Part shown: one piece after another, positions 55,028-62,446 of the stretch | How the letters are laid out: every line of letters starts with the position of its first letter | Numbering within the stretch: position 1 is the stretch's first letter | DNA from: Halegenticoccus soli | GTDB lineage: Archaea > Halobacteriota > Halobacteria > Halobacteriales > Haloferacaceae | Length of the DNA: 64,000 bases | Reading direction: 5' to 3' | Assembly (NCBI RefSeq): GCF_002844195.1 | Contig: NZ_PEND01000006.1 | Coordinates: 186,001 to 250,000, forward strand | Made by a program: the position numbers and the translations under genes | The notes under the pieces: model-generated | The model's database searches: none | What the model was told of the DNA's origin: nothing | What the model saw: only the letters and a program-made list of their open reading frames with translations

Positions 55028-56578
55028 ATGGCAGAAGACCTCGCGGCGCAGGTCGAAGCGGTGCTCTCCGTCGACGCCGAGGCGTTTCAGGCGGAGGCGG
55101 AGGCGGACGCCGAGGTCGTGAAGTCGGCGCTCCGCGAGGGCGCGTTCGACAACCACCAGTCGATCGTCGGACTGGAGTACGAGTTCTACGCGGTCGCCGA
55201 CGCGAGCGGGCGGTGGGCCGAGTCCGACGAGGGCGACGCCGACAACGTCTACGCGCTGACGCGCGTGCCGCGCCGCCTGCTCGAACTCATCGGCTTCGAG
55301 AAGGAGCTGGGCCTGCACAACGCCGAGATGAGCACGAGCCCGCAGCCGTTCAACCCCCACGGCCTCCGCGCTCAGGAGTCCGAGGTGCTCGCGCGGCTCA
55401 GCGCGGCGCTCGACTGCACGCGCGCCGAGGAGATGCGCCTCGTCAGCGACGCCGTGTGGACGATTCCCCCCGCAGGCGAGACGGCCGGGAGGTACCTCTC
55501 CGACAGCATCGTCGACGAGGGCGTCCGGATCGCGACCAACATGAGCGACGCCGTCCGCTACCACGCGATGGCGAACGGGGAGAACGCGGGCGAGACGCTC
55601 TCCGTCGAGGCCCCCCACGTGTCGCTCGACGCGGACACGGTGATGCCGGAGAGCCTCATCACCTCCATCCAGCCGCACTACCAGGTTTCGCACGCCGCCG
55701 ACCTGCCGGCGTACTTCAACTACGCGCTCCGGGTGGCCGGCCCCCTCCTCGCGCTCGGGGTCAACTCGCCCTTCTTCCCGCCGGACCTCTACGAGGACGT
55801 CCCCGCCGAGGAGATCCTCGCCGACGCGTGGGACGAGGGGCGGATCTCCGTGTTCGAGTCGGTGCTCAACAGCGGCGGGGGGCCGGACAAGGTCACGTTC
55901 CCGCGCGACCTCGAAACCGTGGAGGAGGCCGTCGACCGCGTCGTCGCCGACGAGATCATGGTCCCGATGCCGGTCGAGCGCGGCGACCGCTTCGACGACG
56001 AGTTCGCCACCCTGCGGACCAAACACGGGACGTACTGGCGGTGGGTTCGGCCGGTGTTCGACGGCGCGACGCGCTCTTCTGCGAACGCCCGCATCGAGTT
56101 CCGCCCGATCCCGGCGCAGCCGACCGTCCGCGATTCGATCGCCTTCCAGGCGGCGTTCGCCGGCCTGATGGAGAGCCTCCCGCGGCGCGAGCACCCCGTC
56201 GTCGACCAGGAGTGGGAAACCGCCCGCGAGAACTTCTACGCCGCCGCCCGCGACGGGCTGGCGAGCGGCCAGCGGTGGATCACGAACGACGGACAGGAGA
56301 CGACCGACCCGGTCGAGGTGTACGACGACCTCCTCGCGCACGCGGCGGACGGGCTCACCTCCGCGGGCTGCTCGGCGTCCGAGGCGGACCGGTACGTCTC
56401 CCCGCTCAGGTCGCGCGTCGAGGCGGCGCGAACCCCGGCCGACTGGAAACGCGATCGGGTGCGGGCGCGGCTCGACGACGGCGCGAATCTGGCCGACGCG
56501 ATCGTCGGGATGCAGCGGACGTACATCGAGCGCCAGACGGAGACGCTGCTCGACGGGAGATTCGTCGACTGGGTGTGA
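55028..56578 (+). CDS. Glutamate-cysteine ligase (GCS2)-like carboxylate-amine ligase
   Basis: A 516-residue protein resembling GCS2/YbdK-type glutamate-cysteine ligases. Features: SIVGLEYEFYAVADASGRWA (the Glu-x-Glu metal/ATP motif form), LGLHNAEMSTSPQPFNPHGL (substrate region), LALGVNSPFFPPDLY and NARIEFRPIPAQPTVRDSIA. The core matches the fold, but it is ~150 residues longer than the typical haloarchaeal GshA and the EYEF motif differs from EEEF. It may form gamma-glutamylcysteine or another amide. Start ATG 55028. Divergent from the rubrerythrin-like gene. Confidence 0.72.
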   Translation: MAEDLAAQVEAVLSVDAEAFQAEAEADAEVVKSALREGAFDNHQSIVGLEYEFYAVADASGRWAESDEGDADNVYALTRVPRRLLELIGFEKELGLHNAEMSTSPQPFNPHGLRAQESEVLARLSAALDCTRAEEMRLVSDAVWTIPPAGETAGRYLSDSIVDEGVRIATNMSDAVRYHAMANGENAGETLSVEAPHVSLDADTVMPESLITSIQPHYQVSHAADLPAYFNYALRVAGPLLALGVNSPFFPPDLYEDVPAEEILADAWDEGRISVFESVLNSGGGPDKVTFPRDLETVEEAVDRVVADEIMVPMPVERGDRFDDEFATLRTKHGTYWRWVRPVFDGATRSSANARIEFRPIPAQPTVRDSIAFQAAFAGLMESLPRREHPVVDQEWETARENFYAAARDGLASGQRWITNDGQETTDPVEVYDDLLAHAADGLTSAGCSASEADRYVSPLRSRVEAARTPADWKRDRVRARLDDGANLADAIVGMQRTYIERQTETLLDGRFVDWV

Positions 56579-56635
56579 GAAGGCGGCACCGCGCTTCGGT
56601 TCGCCGGGCGGATCTACGGGTTCACCGATTCGCCG

Positions 56636-57364
56636 CTACAGCAGTTCCTCGATGTCCTTGCGGCGGTCGATCTCGACGCCGTCGGCGGTGACGACGGCCA
56701 CGTTGATACCGTTGCCCGAGGCGAGGTCGCGCTCGACCGCGGACTTGATCGCGCGGGCGGCGACCGTCCGCGCCTCGTCGACGGCGAGGTCGTCGCCGTA
56801 GTCCTGTTCGAGCACGCCGAGCGCGTACTGGCTGCCGGAGCCGCTGACCGTGTAGTCCTCCTCCATCGTGCCGCCGGCTGGATCGATGCTGTAGACGTGT
56901 GGGCCCTCCTCGTCGACGCCGCCGAGGACCGGCTGGACGATGAAGAACGCGCCCGAGCGGAGGAAGTTCCCCACGAGCGTCGAGAGCGCCTGCATGCTCA
57001 TGTTCTCGCCGCGGCGGGCCTCGTAGAGGCTCGTTTCGGCCCGCAGCGAGCGGATGAGCGACTGCGCGGCCGAGACGGAGCCGGCGATGGTGAGCGCCGC
57101 GGTCGGGTGGATCTGCTCGACCTTCTGGACGTCCTTGCTGGCGACCATGTAGCCCGCGCTCGCGCGCATGTCGGTCGCGAGCACGACGCCGTCGTCGGCC
57201 CTGATGCCGACGGTCGTCGTGCCGGTCTTCATCTCCTTGTCGCCGGCCGACTCGCTCGCGCGCCGCTCGGCGTGGGGGAACTCGCCCAGCTCGGGGCCGA
57301 ACACGTTCGAGTGATCGCCGTTCAGGGGATCGAGATCGTCCGAGAAGTCGGTGGGGGTACGCAT
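56636..57364 (-). CDS. psmB: Proteasome beta subunit
   Basis: A 242-residue 20S proteasome catalytic subunit. A 49-residue acidic propeptide ends before the mature N-terminal Thr in EMKTGTTTVGIRADDGVVLA; Lys in LATDMRASAG-type and downstream SGSGSQYALGVLEQDYGDDL match the beta family. The processed Thr is the nucleophile. Start ATG 57364 with TATA GTATAAAT 27 nt upstream. It degrades proteins with the alpha subunits, which are not in the window. Confidence 0.95.
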   Translation of the reverse strand: MRTPTDFSDDLDPLNGDHSNVFGPELGEFPHAERRASESAGDKEMKTGTTTVGIRADDGVVLATDMRASAGYMVASKDVQKVEQIHPTAALTIAGSVSAAQSLIRSLRAETSLYEARRGENMSMQALSTLVGNFLRSGAFFIVQPVLGGVDEEGPHVYSIDPAGGTMEEDYTVSGSGSQYALGVLEQDYGDDLAVDEARTVAARAIKSAVERDLASGNGINVAVVTADGVEIDRRKDIEELL

Positions 57365-57385
57365 TGTCTGCTTTTGACCTGCGGC

Positions 57386-57395
57386 GCGTATAAAT
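57386..57395 (-). promoter_or_regulatory. TATA box of psmB
   Basis: ATTTATACGC on the minus strand is centred 27 nt before ATG 57364. Confidence 0.65.
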
Positions 57396-57542
57396 GCAAC
57401 CCTTCCCACTCGCATTGCCTCTGCCGACGCCGACCGCCTCGCGCGTCCGGACCGCGCGTCGGACCCGCTCGCGGCTGATCGGCCGCACAGCTCCTCGGAC
57501 GGGAACGAACGTCGAGGATCAGGTGGACGGCTCGCGCCGGAT

Positions 57543-57716
57543 TCAGCGCGAACTGGCGTTCTCGTAGGCGGTACCCAGGGTCTCCACGAGCCGGCCGACG
57601 GGGAACGGCAGACCCGCCCGCCGCGCGACCAACGCGAGCGGCAACAGCAGGATGCCGACGACGACCGCGAACTGGTACAGTGCGAACAGGCTGAACCGGT
57701 ACAGCGATTCGAACAT
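57543..57716 (-). CDS. 57-residue small membrane protein
   Basis: A 57-residue protein (57543-57716). One or two hydrophobic helices are visible in MFESLYRFSLFALYQFAVVV and then GILLLPLALV, followed by a polar end (PFPVGRLVETLGTAYENASS). It has an ATG, a TATA element (minus strand TATATACG, 57744-57751) and typical haloarchaeal composition, so I judge it real. I do not recognise the family. It lies upstream of psmB on the same strand with about 180 nt between. Confidence 0.6.
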   Translation of the reverse strand: MFESLYRFSLFALYQFAVVVGILLLPLALVARRAGLPFPVGRLVETLGTAYENASSR

Positions 57717-58013
57717 TTACTCACCCGGTTCTCCCACCACGCTCGTATATAAGCGTTTCCGCCCAGCGGTCAGAGGGAAGTCGACGCTGTCTATCGGTTC
57801 AACCGGAGTTGATCCCCGGACAACCCAACTTGTCGATCTCCTACCTACGGGGCACGTTCCGCGTGGTTGATTCGGGTACTATCCGTAAGTTATGGGGATA
57901 ATCGCCGGCGGATGCGCGCGGACGACCCGGCGGAATGAGAGATCGGAGACGCCGGGCGAGGGCTCGGAAGCGCGAACCACAAAGCACGAAACCCTCGCGT
58001 TCCTCTACCCCGT
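57717..58013. other. 297-nt spacer before the UPF0212 gene
   Basis: Contains the TATA element for the minus-strand small membrane gene (57744-57751) and GGGATAATCG near 57896. No tRNA-like T-arm or credible coding frame was seen. The UPF0212 gene has only a weak TATA candidate (ACAAAGCACG, 57978-57987). Confidence 0.4.
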
Positions 58014-58376
58014 ATGAGCAACTATCTCGTCGCGATGGAGGCGGCCTGGTTGGTCCGCGACGTCGACGACATCGACGACGCGATCGGCGTCGCCGTGAGC
58101 GAGGCGGGCAAGCGGCTGAACCAGAAGAACAAGGAGTTCGTCGAGGTGGACGTCGGCGTCACCGGTTGTCCGGCCTGCGGCGAACCGTTCGACTCGGCGT
58201 TCATCGCGGCGAACACCGCGCTCGTCGGCCTGCTGCTCGAAATCGAGGTGTTCAACGCCGACAGCGAACAGCACGCCTCGCGCATTGCGAAGAGCGAGGT
58301 CGGCGGCGCGCTCCGCGACGTTCCGCTGTCCGTGATCGAGATCGTCGAGACGGACGCCGAGGAAGCCGACGCCTGA
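58014..58376 (+). CDS. UPF0212 (DUF555) family protein
   Basis: A 120-residue conserved archaeal protein. Characteristic: MEAAWLVRDVDDIDDAIGVA, SEAGKRLNQKNKEFVEVDVG and the two-Cys segment VTGCPACGEPFDSAFIAANT, then LVGLLLEIEVFNADSEQHAS. The function of the family is unknown. It may bind metal via CPAC. It is followed 61 nt later by the XRE-CBS regulator in the same direction. Confidence 0.85.
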   Translation: MSNYLVAMEAAWLVRDVDDIDDAIGVAVSEAGKRLNQKNKEFVEVDVGVTGCPACGEPFDSAFIAANTALVGLLLEIEVFNADSEQHASRIAKSEVGGALRDVPLSVIEIVETDAEEADA

Positions 58377-58415
58377 GGCCCGACGCCCGGCCGCGCGTCG
58401 TCGAAAGCTTTTCTA

Positions 58416-58430
58416 ATAACCTGTGGTTAT
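58416..58430. promoter_or_regulatory. Palindromic operator candidate in the XRE-CBS promoter
   Basis: ATAACC-TGT-GGTTAT, a perfect inverted repeat of 6-bp arms with a 3-nt centre, ends 7 nt before ATG 58438 and overlaps the expected transcription start. A helix-turn-helix protein encoded just after such a palindrome often represses itself. Confidence 0.6.
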
Positions 58431-58437
58431 CAGGGGT

Positions 58438-58977
58438 ATGGAACTCCCGACGCCGCAGGACCTGCGCGAACGGCGCACGTCGCTGGAACTGACGCAGAGC
58501 GAACTCGCCGAGCGGGCCGGGGTCTCCCAGCCGCTCATCGCCCGGATCGAGGGCGGCGACGTCGACCCCCGGCTCTCGACGCTCCGCCGCATCGTCAACG
58601 CGCTCGACGAGGCAGAAGGGAGCGTCGTCCGCGCGGGCGACATCATGCACGAGGACGTCGTGAGCGTCGCCCCGGACGACTCGGTGCGCGAGGCCGTCCG
58701 GAAGATGGAAGAGGAGGCGTACTCGCAGCTGCCGGTGCTCCAGGGCGGCATCCCGGTCGGCAGCATCAGCCAGAGCGACGTCATCCACGCCGGGGACGGC
58801 GTCGGCGACCTCCCCGTGAGCGAGGTGATGAGCGAGTCGTTCCCCACGGTCGCGCGCGGCGCGACGGCCGACGAGGTCGGCAACCTGCTCGACCACTACA
58901 AGGCCGTGATGGTGACGCAGGGCGGCGAGACGCTCGGCATCATCACCGAAGCGGACATCGCGAAGCGGCTCTCGTAG
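58438..58977 (+). CDS. XRE-family HTH regulator with CBS pair
   Basis: A 179-residue protein: an XRE/Cro-type HTH (8-60; LRERRTSLELTQSELAERAG, then VSQPLIARIEGGDVDPRLST) and two CBS domains (65-179; IMHEDVVSVAPDDSVREAVR and VMSESFPTVARGATADEVGN). CBS pairs bind adenosyl nucleotides (AMP, ATP, SAM), so the regulator may sense energy or purine status. It precedes purM across a spacer with a candidate ncRNA. The start at ATG 58438 follows a palindrome and TTTTCTAA (58409-58416). Confidence 0.88.
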   Translation: MELPTPQDLRERRTSLELTQSELAERAGVSQPLIARIEGGDVDPRLSTLRRIVNALDEAEGSVVRAGDIMHEDVVSVAPDDSVREAVRKMEEEAYSQLPVLQGGIPVGSISQSDVIHAGDGVGDLPVSEVMSESFPTVARGATADEVGNLLDHYKAVMVTQGGETLGIITEADIAKRLS

Positions 58978-59072
58978 CACCGACTCGCCCGTCGCCCGCG
59001 TGCGTTCGTGTCCGAATTTTCCCCGCATCCCCGCCGCTTCGAGCGACGACCCGCGCGCCCCGAAGGTCCGGA

Positions 59073-59080
59073 GATTTATC
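59073..59080 (+). promoter_or_regulatory. Orphan TATA box
   Basis: GATTTATC lies about 28 nt before position 59104-59105. No real gene begins there: the ATG at 59105 is followed by CGC and TGA. Confidence 0.45.
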
Positions 59081-59103
59081 ACGGAAAACGGGACCACCGA
59101 CGG

Positions 59104-59165
59104 TATGCGCTGACCGACGACCGCGAAACGGCCAGCGGGAGCACGGCGCACCGTTTCGCGCGAGC
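59104..59165 (+). ncRNA. Candidate small RNA (orphan promoter plus 10-bp hairpin)
   Basis: Downstream of GATTTATC (59073-59080), a predicted transcript from about 59104 would hold the hairpin CGCGAAACGG 59122-59131 / CCGTTTCGCG 59151-59160, a perfect 10-bp stem with a 19-nt loop. It lies between the XRE-CBS stop (58977) and the convergent purM stop region (59248). It may instead be a bidirectional terminator. The 5' end and existence of the transcript are inferred. Confidence 0.35.
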
Positions 59166-59247
59166 GTTCGCGCCGTCTGTTCGCAACGCGGTAGGCGTCC
59201 CGATCACCGTCGCCGGAAGCGACGCCGACGGACGGAAACTCGCGGAC

Positions 59248-60225
59248 CTACAGCTCCAGTCCGCGGATCGCCACGCCCTCGCCCTCCTCGACGCGCCCGA
59301 CGACGCGCCCGTCCGTCTCCTCGGCCAGCGCCTCCGCCCGCTCGGGCGGGAGCGCGGCGACGAACCCGGTGCCCATGTTGAACGTCCGGTGCATCTCCTC
59401 GTCGGAGACGTTTCCCTCCGATCGGATGAACTCGAACACGGGCTGCGGCTCGAACGGCTCCTCGACGACGTAGCGGAAGTCGCCGAGGCGCGCGAGGTTC
59501 GTCCACCCGCCGCCGGTGACGTGCGCCGTGGCGCGGACGCCGCGCTCGCGCATCGGGTCGAGCAGGTCGGTGTAGATGCGCGTCGGCTCCAGGAGCGCCT
59601 CGCCGATCGTCTCGTACCCGTCGAACGGGCAGGGATCCGCGTACTCGTGGTTCAGCGTCGCGGCCTTCCGGGCGAGCGTCAGTCCGTTGGAGTGGACGCC
59701 CGACGAGCGGAAGCCGACGAGCGCGTCGCTCGCCTCCGCCTCGCCCGGAAACAGCGCGTCCTTCGCGGCCAGGCCGGCGCACGTGCCCGCCAGGTCCAGC
59801 CCCCTGATCACTTCGGGCATCACCGCCGTCTCGCCGCCGACGAGTTCGAGTTTCGCCCGCTCCGCTCCGGCGGCGAGTCCCCGTCCGATCTGCTCGGCGA
59901 ACGTCTCGTTCGGCTCGTCCACCGCCAGGTAGTCGACGAACGCGACCGGTCGCACGCCCGCGGCGACGAGGTCGTTCGCGTTCATCGCGATGCAGTCGAT
60001 GCCGATCGTCGAGTAGTCACCGAGCGCCTCCGCGACGAGGAGCTTCGTGCCGACGCCGTCGGTCGCCAGCGCCAGGTACCTGTCGCCGATGTCCAGGAGG
60101 CCCGCGTAGTCGCCCTCGCTCTCCCCCACGGCTCCGATGAGCGCCGCGGTCGCCGCCTCGCTCGCCTCGATGTCGACGCCCGAGTCGGCGTAGGTGAGTC
60201 CGTCGTCCGTGTCGTCCTCGCTCAT
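59248..60225 (-). CDS. purM: Phosphoribosylformylglycinamidine cyclo-ligase (AIR synthetase)
   Basis: A 325-residue purine biosynthesis enzyme that makes aminoimidazole ribonucleotide. Motifs: YADSGVDIEASEAATAALIG, LALATDGVGTKLLVAEAL (ATP loop), IGIDCIAMNANDLVAAGVRP, GGETAVMPEVI and AHVTGGGWTNLARLGDF. Start ATG 60225. A possible minus-strand TATA (CCTTTTTGC, 60249-60257) is about 28 nt upstream. It stands alone; neighbouring spacers hold hairpins that could regulate it. Confidence 0.95.
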   Translation of the reverse strand: MSEDDTDDGLTYADSGVDIEASEAATAALIGAVGESEGDYAGLLDIGDRYLALATDGVGTKLLVAEALGDYSTIGIDCIAMNANDLVAAGVRPVAFVDYLAVDEPNETFAEQIGRGLAAGAERAKLELVGGETAVMPEVIRGLDLAGTCAGLAAKDALFPGEAEASDALVGFRSSGVHSNGLTLARKAATLNHEYADPCPFDGYETIGEALLEPTRIYTDLLDPMRERGVRATAHVTGGGWTNLARLGDFRYVVEEPFEPQPVFEFIRSEGNVSDEEMHRTFNMGTGFVAALPPERAEALAEETDGRVVGRVEEGEGVAIRGLEL

Positions 60226-60577
60226 GTAGAAACCCGGGCGGGCGGTCCGCAAAAAGGCCACCGTTCGGACGCGCGGTCGTTATCCACTCGCTAACCGGGG
60301 GGACGTCTCCCCGTAATCAGGCGCTACCACCCCCGTAATCCGACGATGAGTCGTCGGTCTGATACCCTTCCGAGCCCGTTGACGCTCCCTACCATCGTCG
60401 GAGAAACCGCCGACGCGAAACGCCGCTATATCGGCCGATAAAACTTCTCGGCGGCGCAGAGCCGCCGATAAATGGACGAAAGAGCGGGACGCGACGAGTA
60501 AATCGTCCGAATCGACCGTAACGTTCGGGCCGTTATATACTGACTCGTGACGCATTCGCGTCCGGGTGTGCTATCTC
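60226..60577. other. 352-nt divergent regulatory spacer (purM / small membrane gene)
   Basis: No long gene. Contains a 7-bp perfect hairpin CCGACGA 60340-60346 / TCGTCGG 60351-60357, a repeated CCCCGTAATC word, two CCGATAAA words flanking a GGCGGC/GCCGCC hairpin (about 60450-60467), and TATA-like GCTATATC (60425-60432) and GTTATATA (60532-60539). A 9-codon frame MDERAGRDE (60472-60501) follows the first TATA at about the right distance; it may be a leader peptide or nothing. Confidence 0.45.
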
Positions 60578-60841
60578 ATGTCAGGTGCTTCCTCCACCGC
60601 CGCCGACCGACCGAACGCGGGCTCGGCCGAGGTGCCGGGTGCCGCCGCCTCCGTCCGTCGAATGGCCGCCGGCCCGGTCAGGTTCGTGAGCTTCTGGGCT
60701 GCCGTCGCCCTCCCCTTCCTGTACGTTCCGTTGCTACACGACGGGCTGTCGGGGAGTTCGGCGGTCGTCTTTCTGGTCCTGCTCGCGGCGAACGCCCTCG
60801 CGCTCGTCGCCGGACACGGCCACCGACGAGAAAGGAACTGA
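60578..60841 (+). CDS. Small two-helix membrane protein
   Basis: An 87-residue protein: a polar N-terminus (SGASSTAADRPNAGSAEVPG) and two transmembrane helices (about 35-55, VRFVSFWAAVALPFLYVPLL; 60-78, SSAVVFLVLLAANALALVAG), then a short basic end. The TATA box GTTATATA (60532-60539) would place the transcript start near 60563-60566, so an in-frame GTG at 60566 is also possible; ATG 60578 is the more family-like choice. Function unknown; similar small proteins are common in haloarchaea. Confidence 0.6.
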   Translation: MSGASSTAADRPNAGSAEVPGAAASVRRMAAGPVRFVSFWAAVALPFLYVPLLHDGLSGSSAVVFLVLLAANALALVAGHGHRRERN

Positions 60842-60871
60842 GCGGGCGCGCGGACGCGCCCGAACCGCACT

Positions 60872-62446
60872 TCAGGCGAGCGCAACCTCGACGAGCCGCG
60901 GCCCGTCGCTCTCGATCGATTCCGACAGCGCCTCGGCAAGCTCGTCCCACGATTCGGGCCGCCGAGCGGCCACGCCGAAGCTCTCCGCGAACGCGACGAA
61001 GTCCGGGTTCGTGAGCTTCGTCCCGAACGACTCGCCCGTGTGGCGCTCCTGGTTCTCGGAGATCAGCCCGTAGTCGTCGTCGTTGAACAGGACGACCGTG
61101 AAGTCGAGACCGAGCCGCGTCGCCGTCTCCAGTTCCGCGGCGTTCATCAGGAACCCGCCGTCCCCCGTCGCGACGACGACGTTCGAGTCGACCGCGAGGT
61201 CCGCGGCCACGCCGCCGGGGACCGCGATGCCCATGCTCGCCAGCCCGTTCGAGATGAGACAGGTGTTGGGCTCGTAAACGGGGAAGTACTTCGCGATGTC
61301 CATCTTGTGGCTCCCCACGTCGGAGATCAGCACGTCGTCGTCGGCCATCATCTCCCGGAGGATCGGCAGCGTCCGTCGGACGGAGAACGGCTCGTCGGGG
61401 TCGGGCTTCCGGCGCGCGTCGGTGAGGATGACCTCGTGGATGTCGGTGCACCACGTCTCCCGTCCCCCCTCGACCGCCTCCGTCAGCCGGCGGAGCCCCA
61501 TCGAGATGTCCGCGACGATCTCGATATCGGGGTTGTAGTGCTCGTACACCTCGGCCGGCTCGTGGTCGAGGTGGATCACCGTCTTCGTCCGGTCCGGATT
61601 CCAGCGCTTCGGGTCGTGCTCGGCGATGTCGTAGCCGACCGCGACGACGCAGTCGGCCTCGGCGACCGCGCCGGCGGCCTCGTCGTTCGGACCCGAGTCG
61701 AGCGTCATGAGCGACTGGGCGGCCCGGTCGGACACCGCACCCTTCCCCATGTACGTCGCGATCACCGGGGTTCGAGTGCGCTCGACGAACTCCCGGAGGC
61801 GTTCGGAGGCGTGGGTTCGCACGGCCCCGTTGCCCGCGAGCACGATCGGCCGCTCGGCGTCCGCCAGCAGCCCGGCGGCCCGTTCGACGGATTCCGCGTC
61901 GGGATCCGGCCGCCTGACCCTGTCGCGGCGGGGAAGCGGCTCCGCGTCCACCGGTTCGGCGGCGACGTCCTCGGGAATCTCCAGGTGCGTCGCGCCCGGC
62001 TTCTCGTACTCAGCGAGTTTGAACGCCTTGCGCACCGACTCGTTTATGATCTCGGTGTCGTTGAGCTGGGTGTTCCACTTCACGACGGGCTCGAACATGT
62101 GGACGACGTCGAGCGCCTGGTGGCTCTCCTTGTGGAGGCGCTCGCGGCCGCCCTGACCCGTGATGGCGACGAGCGGGGACTTGTCGAGGTGAGCGTCCGC
62201 GACGCCGGTGATGAGGTTCGTCGCGCCCGGGCCGAGCGTCGCGAGGCAGACGCCCGCCTCGCCGGTCAGTCGGCCGTGGACGTCGGCCATGAACGCCGCT
62301 CCCTGCTCGTGCCGCACCGGCACGAACTCGATCGACGAGTCCCGGAGGGCGAACAGCACGTCCTCCAGCTCCTCGCCGGGGACGCCGAACACGTACTCGA
62401 CGCCCTCGGCTTCCAGGCACGCGACCAGCAGGTCGGCTCCGTTCAT
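60872..62446 (-). CDS. ThDP-dependent decarboxylase, acetolactate-synthase-like (2-OG decarboxylase candidate)
   Basis: A 524-residue thiamine-diphosphate enzyme. The activating Glu47 is in VRHEQGAAFMADVHGRLTG; the ThDP/Mg motif runs GDGGFLMN (428-) to Asn455 in FTVVLFND. It is annotated-like acetolactate synthase, but the sequence (for example KESHQALDVVHMFEPVVKWN and AFKLAEYEKPGATHLEIPED) resembles the cyanobacterial 2-oxoglutarate decarboxylase. Its ATG overlaps the stop of the upstream aldehyde dehydrogenase gene by one base (62446), so the two are coupled. Possible reactions: 2-oxoglutarate to succinic semialdehyde plus CO2, or acetolactate synthesis. Confidence 0.8.
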   Translation of the reverse strand: MNGADLLVACLEAEGVEYVFGVPGEELEDVLFALRDSSIEFVPVRHEQGAAFMADVHGRLTGEAGVCLATLGPGATNLITGVADAHLDKSPLVAITGQGGRERLHKESHQALDVVHMFEPVVKWNTQLNDTEIINESVRKAFKLAEYEKPGATHLEIPEDVAAEPVDAEPLPRRDRVRRPDPDAESVERAAGLLADAERPIVLAGNGAVRTHASERLREFVERTRTPVIATYMGKGAVSDRAAQSLMTLDSGPNDEAAGAVAEADCVVAVGYDIAEHDPKRWNPDRTKTVIHLDHEPAEVYEHYNPDIEIVADISMGLRRLTEAVEGGRETWCTDIHEVILTDARRKPDPDEPFSVRRTLPILREMMADDDVLISDVGSHKMDIAKYFPVYEPNTCLISNGLASMGIAVPGGVAADLAVDSNVVVATGDGGFLMNAAELETATRLGLDFTVVLFNDDDYGLISENQERHTGESFGTKLTNPDFVAFAESFGVAARRPESWDELAEALSESIESDGPRLVEVALA

